Source of the DNA: a bacterium
GTDB lineage: Bacteria > BMS3Abin14
Direction: 5' to 3'
DNA: 9,168 nucleotides
NCBI GenBank assembly: GCA_020350725.1
Contig: CP070719.1
Coordinates: forward strand, 1,725,347 to 1,734,514
The position numbers and the translations under genes are program-made. Below, piece by piece: positions 7,146 through 9,168 of the stretch. The notes beneath the pieces were generated by a model, which had not been told where the DNA came from, did no database searches, and was given only the letters and a program-made list of their open reading frames with translations. Positions within the stretch are counted from its first letter, which is position 1. Every line of letters starts with the position of its first letter.

Positions 7146-8714
7146 CTATGGTCTGCCCGGGTTGGGATTGGAACCCTCTGGGGAGAAGACACTTATAATG
7201 GGGCAACCAACGCAGGTAAGATCCTGGCCATCGATGATCAATAGTCCCTTGATGGAAGCTTCATTGGCGTTCGCCCAGTAATTGTTATGCGCCGTAATAG
7301 TGGCAGTTATTGGAGATGATCCACTGACAACGAAAACATCGTTTGTCGCTAACCCCTCATCGAGGTAGGAGTTTCCGAAAATACTGTTAAATCCGGTGGA
7401 ATTCGGAAATAAGGAATTACCCAGATCAGGAAGGGGTGTCTGAATAAAACTCCCGTCGAAGATGAATCCCGACTCCTGGTTGTCGGTCACAACATTGCGG
7501 AAGAAAACGGGTGCCGTGCCTCCCTGAATGCGAACCCCGTAACTGTCATTATTGAAGATATCATTGAAGCTTATTTCAGGTACTTTTGGTTGACCGGTGT
7601 CGTCGGTGATGTTGATCCCCCTCGTGTCGGTGGCCGCGTTTCCGTCCATAATGTTGTAGGAGATGGTGGGAGCGCCGTCGCTGATCCAGACCGCCGGGGC
7701 GTTTCGGAAGAAGACGTTGCTCTCGATGATCCCGTCCCCCGATTCGGCGAACACGGCCCCGCCGACACCGGAGGTTAGAGTGCTTCCTTTGACCATTGAG
7801 TCGAAGACGTCGTAGTCCGCAACCCCCCCGAGGTAGATGCCGCCGTGATCGGTGCCGGTACCGGCCGAGGCGTCGATCATGGAACCGTAAAGGGCGATCA
7901 GAAGGTCATCGGCGGCCCCGCCGGTGTCCTCGGCGTAGAAAGCCCATTCCTCCTGGCCGGTCAGAACGCAGTCCACTACGGCGATGCTCCGGGACCCGGC
8001 GGTGGCGGCCTTCACTCCAACGTCGCCGCCGACCAGCCTGAGGTTGTCCAGGATAAGATCCGCACCGGTCGAGAAGAGGAACGCGGCGGAATCCGAGGTG
8101 GCAAGGGCGGTCTGCGGCGTGGCGTCCACCGCGGAGAAGCCGTCGGCGGTCAGGGCCTGTCCGTAGCCGCTGCCGACGACGATGAGGTCGTTCGAATTGA
8201 CCAGGGCCGGACCGCTGGCGGTGGTCCCGTAGGCTCCACCCGTCCCGGAGCTCAGATAGAGGACCGTGGACGCCGAGGCGAAAAAGCTCTCCAGGTCCGA
8301 AACGGTTGTCGAGTTCTGGGTGGCCGTCACCACGGACCAAAGGGGAGGGCTCTCGATGTTCCCCGCCTTGTCCACGGCACGGGTCCGGATGGCGATGGTC
8401 CCGCCGTGGAGGATGTCACCGACCGCCGCCGCGTAGGACCAGTTGACCGTGGTGTCCTTGGCGTCGAGCACGTCGGTGGGGAAAAAGGTGCCGCCGCCGT
8501 CGAAGGAGATCTCTACCGAGAAGCCGGTCCGGTTGTCCGAGGCCTCGCCGCGGAAGAGCACCGTCTCGCTGCCTCCGTTGAAGAAGATGTAATTTGGGGG
8601 GTCGTAGAGCGTGGAGCTGGGCGGGGTATCGTCATCGCCGGTCACGCCGCCGCAGCCGGCGAAAAGGGCAAAAGCGATCAGTAAAAGGATGGTGCCGGGA
8701 AGGATCCTCCTCAT
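7146..8714 (-). CDS. Lipoprotein with predicted right-handed parallel beta-helix
   Basis: 522 residues. Start ATG at 8714 is preceded by GAGGAG at 6 bases. The lipoprotein signal has Arg-Arg, a hydrophobic stretch and lipobox LFAGC with lipidated Cys21; Gly at +2 suggests outer-membrane sorting. Residues about 35-125 look like an Ig/FN3-type beta sandwich (VEISFDGGGTFFPTD, then IAIRTRAVDKAGNIESP). Residues about 160-480 carry irregular repeats of short strands with Asn, Asp and Gly turns (IIESNVFFRNAP, ISYNIMDGN, ISFNDIFNNDSYGVRI, VFFRNVVTDN), characteristic of DUF1565/NosD-like right-handed beta-helices. A CVGC pair (501, 504) lies near the C terminus. Such proteins bind or act on polysaccharide or serve as surface structures; no catalytic residues can be named here. 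First gene of the leftward block. Base composition falls sharply in its 3' third. Confidence 0.88.
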   Translation of the reverse strand: MRRILPGTILLLIAFALFAGCGGVTGDDDTPPSSTLYDPPNYIFFNGGSETVLFRGEASDNRTGFSVEISFDGGGTFFPTDVLDAKDTTVNWSYAAAVGDILHGGTIAIRTRAVDKAGNIESPPLWSVVTATQNSTTVSDLESFFASASTVLYLSSGTGGAYGTTASGPALVNSNDLIVVGSGYGQALTADGFSAVDATPQTALATSDSAAFLFSTGADLILDNLRLVGGDVGVKAATAGSRSIAVVDCVLTGQEEWAFYAEDTGGAADDLLIALYGSMIDASAGTGTDHGGIYLGGVADYDVFDSMVKGSTLTSGVGGAVFAESGDGIIESNVFFRNAPAVWISDGAPTISYNIMDGNAATDTRGINITDDTGQPKVPEISFNDIFNNDSYGVRIQGGTAPVFFRNVVTDNQESGFIFDGSFIQTPLPDLGNSLFPNSTGFNSIFGNSYLDEGLATNDVFVVSGSSPITATITAHNNYWANANEASIKGLLIIDGQDLTCVGCPIISVFSPEGSNPNPGRP

Positions 8715-8766
8715 GGCCTGCTCCTCCTCTCTCTCGCCAGCCTGATTGCCCTCGTCATAGAGGAAA

Positions 8767-8795
8767 TTTTTATCACAGCCTTACTGGGGACACAA
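8767..8795 (-). promoter_or_regulatory. Possible sigma-70-like promoter for the leftward block
   Basis: Read leftward, TTGTGT (8795-8790) is followed after 17 bases by TAAAAA (8772-8767), inside an AT-rich stretch about 55-80 bases before the lipoprotein start. The match to consensus is partial, especially in the -10 box, so this is only a candidate chosen for position and spacing. Confidence 0.2.
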
Positions 8796-8797
8796 GA

Positions 8798-8809
8798 TAC
8801 AATTTTGTA
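8798..8809. promoter_or_regulatory. Operator-like dyad TACAA-TT-TTGTA
   Basis: A perfect 5-base inverted repeat with a 2-base centre, located directly upstream (leftward) of the candidate -35 box. It could bind a dimeric regulator, but short AT-rich dyads of this size also arise by chance in such sequence. Confidence 0.2.
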
Positions 8810-8885
8810 ATTTGCTCTTTTTCCGCGATTTTTTTTGTTTGGAGGCAGTTAAGCTTGGGCGCGAGAACGGGAAGGGGACACGATT

Positions 8886-8912
8886 GGGCGAGAGGGAGAG
8901 GGGGCGATGGGG
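8886..8912 (+). other. Potential G-quadruplex tract
   Basis: Four G-runs (8886-8888, 8894-8896, 8900-8904, 8909-8912) are separated by loops of 5, 3 and 4 bases, satisfying the usual G3+N1-7 pattern. The tract also contains two copies of a near-identical 12-mer, CGATTGGGCGAG (8881-8892) and CGATGGGGCGAG (8905-8916). Formation in the cell is not shown. Confidence 0.4.
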
Positions 8913-8922
8913 CGAGGAACGC

Positions 8923-8960
8923 TGTCATTGCGAACCGATACCCGGGTGAAGCAATCCCGA
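8923..8960. repeat. GTCATTGCGA...GAAGCAATCCCGA intergenic repeat copy
   Basis: TGTCATTGCGA (8923-8933) and GAAGCAATCCCGA (8948-8960) frame a short centre, giving an ATTGC...GCAAT inverted pair. From memory, this arrangement is a common dispersed non-coding repeat in deltaproteobacterial and related genomes. The middle is degenerate compared with the form I recall, suggesting an old copy. Copy number in this genome cannot be seen from the window. Confidence 0.5.
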
Positions 8961-8975
8961 TGATGAAAAACTATA

Positions 8976-9030
8976 ACACAGAGGGACACAGAGGCGTCCC
9001 TTGAGACGCCGCCACAGAGTGCCACAGAGC
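8976..9030 (+). repeat. ACACAGAG 10-base-period repeats with an internal hairpin
   Basis: ACACAGAGG occurs at 8976-8984 and 8986-8994, and CCACAGAG occurs twice in the tandem decamers 9011-9020 (GCCACAGAGT) and 9021-9030 (GCCACAGAGC). Between the two pairs lies a perfect hairpin, GGCGTC (8993-8998), loop CCTTGA, GACGCC (9005-9010). No T-run follows the hairpin, so it is not a terminator. ACACAGAGG tracts recur between genes in many environmental bacterial genomes (recalled, not checked). Confidence 0.6.
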
Positions 9031-9038
9031 GTATTTAG

Positions 9039-9066
9039 TTTTGGATTTTGGATTTGGGATTTTGGA
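9039..9066 (+). repeat. Four tandem 7-base units, TTTTGGA
   Basis: Units at 9039-9045, 9046-9052, 9053-9059 (variant TTTGGGA) and 9060-9066 form a heptamer array ending 35 bases before the flavoprotein start codon. Any promoter for that gene must overlap or abut the array; TTGGAT (9048-9053), 17 bases, TTAACT (9071-9076) is a weak possibility. Slippage could vary unit number and spacing. Confidence 0.65.
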
Positions 9067-9101
9067 TTCGTTAACTGATCACCCAATCGGGGAATCGACC
9101 G

Positions 9102-9168
9102 GTGACAGAGGGTAAAACATACGACACCATTATCATCGGCGGCGGGCCGGGGGGGATGACCGCCGGGA
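9102..9168 (+). CDS. Thioredoxin-reductase-like FAD/NAD(P) oxidoreductase (3' cut by window)
   Basis: Only 22 codons are visible, beginning with a GTG at 9102 that has a weak GGGGA about 8 bases upstream. The peptide reads YDTIIIGGGPGGMTAG from residue 7, the beta-alpha-beta dinucleotide-binding fingerprint (GxGxxG preceded by a hydrophobic strand) that opens FAD-binding proteins of the thioredoxin reductase / glutathione reductase superfamily. The specific enzyme cannot be told from so little; thioredoxin reductase or a related NAD(P)-linked flavoprotein is the best guess because the fingerprint starts within 10 residues of the N terminus. It is divergent from the lipoprotein gene. Confidence 0.75.
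   Translation, partial: MTEGKTYDTIIIGGGPGGMTAG

Larger units (their letters stand above)
8715..9101. other. 387-base divergent intergenic region
   Basis: This is the only long non-coding stretch. It lies between the divergent starts of the lipoprotein and the flavoprotein, so it must hold the promoters of both. Composition is patchy: an AT-rich core (8801-8840, 10 G/C in 40 bases by my count), a G-rich purine tract (about 8866-8916), then three classes of small repeats (8923-9066). Short frames crossing it have no coding signature. No tRNA, structured RNA or transposase remnant was recognised. Confidence 0.85.

Noticed and set aside
7845-8684. Plus-strand open frame opposite the lipoprotein gene
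   Set aside because: Gly/Arg/Val-rich antisense shadow; the minus strand has a clean lipobox, ribosome-binding site and beta-helix repeats.
8594-9004. Plus-strand open frame crossing the intergenic region
   Set aside because: It begins antisense to the lipoprotein signal sequence, runs through AT-rich and repeat DNA, and has no ribosome-binding site or domain-like sequence.
8993-9010. Rho-independent terminator
   Set aside because: The stem is only 6 base pairs and no T-run follows on either strand; it also lies between divergent genes, where no terminator is expected.
8976-9030. CRISPR-like short repeats
   Set aside because: Units are about 10 bases, spacers are absent or a 6-base-stem hairpin, and no cas gene is present.

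Overview
The window is a tightly packed, GC-rich bacterial region. It holds one rightward gene cut by the left edge, a block of five leftward genes (about 8714 down to 1464), a 387-base intergenic region full of small repeats, and the first 22 codons of a rightward flavoprotein gene at the right edge. The gene families and the intergenic repeat types (GTCATTGCGA...GAAGCAATC, ACACAGAGG, TTTTGGA, GGGGACAC) resemble those of Desulfobacterota / deltaproteobacterial anaerobes. This assignment is inference from style and gene content; no marker gene fixes the taxon.

Layout. (1) 2-1501 (+): APH-like kinase domain fused to a P-loop kinase domain, 5' end missing. (2) 1464-2909 (-): CCA-adding enzyme / poly(A) polymerase family protein with an HD domain; its 3' end overlaps gene 1 tail to tail by 38 bases. 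(3) 2857-5118 (-): membrane hybrid histidine kinase whose extracytoplasmic sensor region carries a single c-type heme motif (CGMCH). (4) 5115-6032 (-): secreted PhnD-type substrate-binding protein, joined to the kinase by a GTGA stop/start overlap. (5) 6016-7122 (-): DUF362 protein with two 4Fe-4S ferredoxin motifs. (6) 7146-8714 (-): lipoprotein with a predicted parallel beta-helix. (7) 9102 to the right edge (+): start of a thioredoxin-reductase-like FAD protein, divergent from gene 6.

How the genes may work together. Spacings in the leftward block (23 bases, then overlaps) suggest one transcript from the 8715-9101 region. The substrate-binding protein has no permease or ATPase partner here and is translationally coupled to the kinase. 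The best reading is therefore a binding-protein-assisted sensor, similar in logic to TorT/TorS, with an added heme that could sense redox state or a gas. The di-cluster DUF362 protein and the divergent flavoprotein give the neighbourhood a redox flavour. The nucleotidyltransferase at the end of the block is probably a housekeeping-type passenger, but it lacks the first aspartate of its DxD metal motif, which is worth checking. No CRISPR array, RNA gene, insertion sequence or transposase gene was seen.
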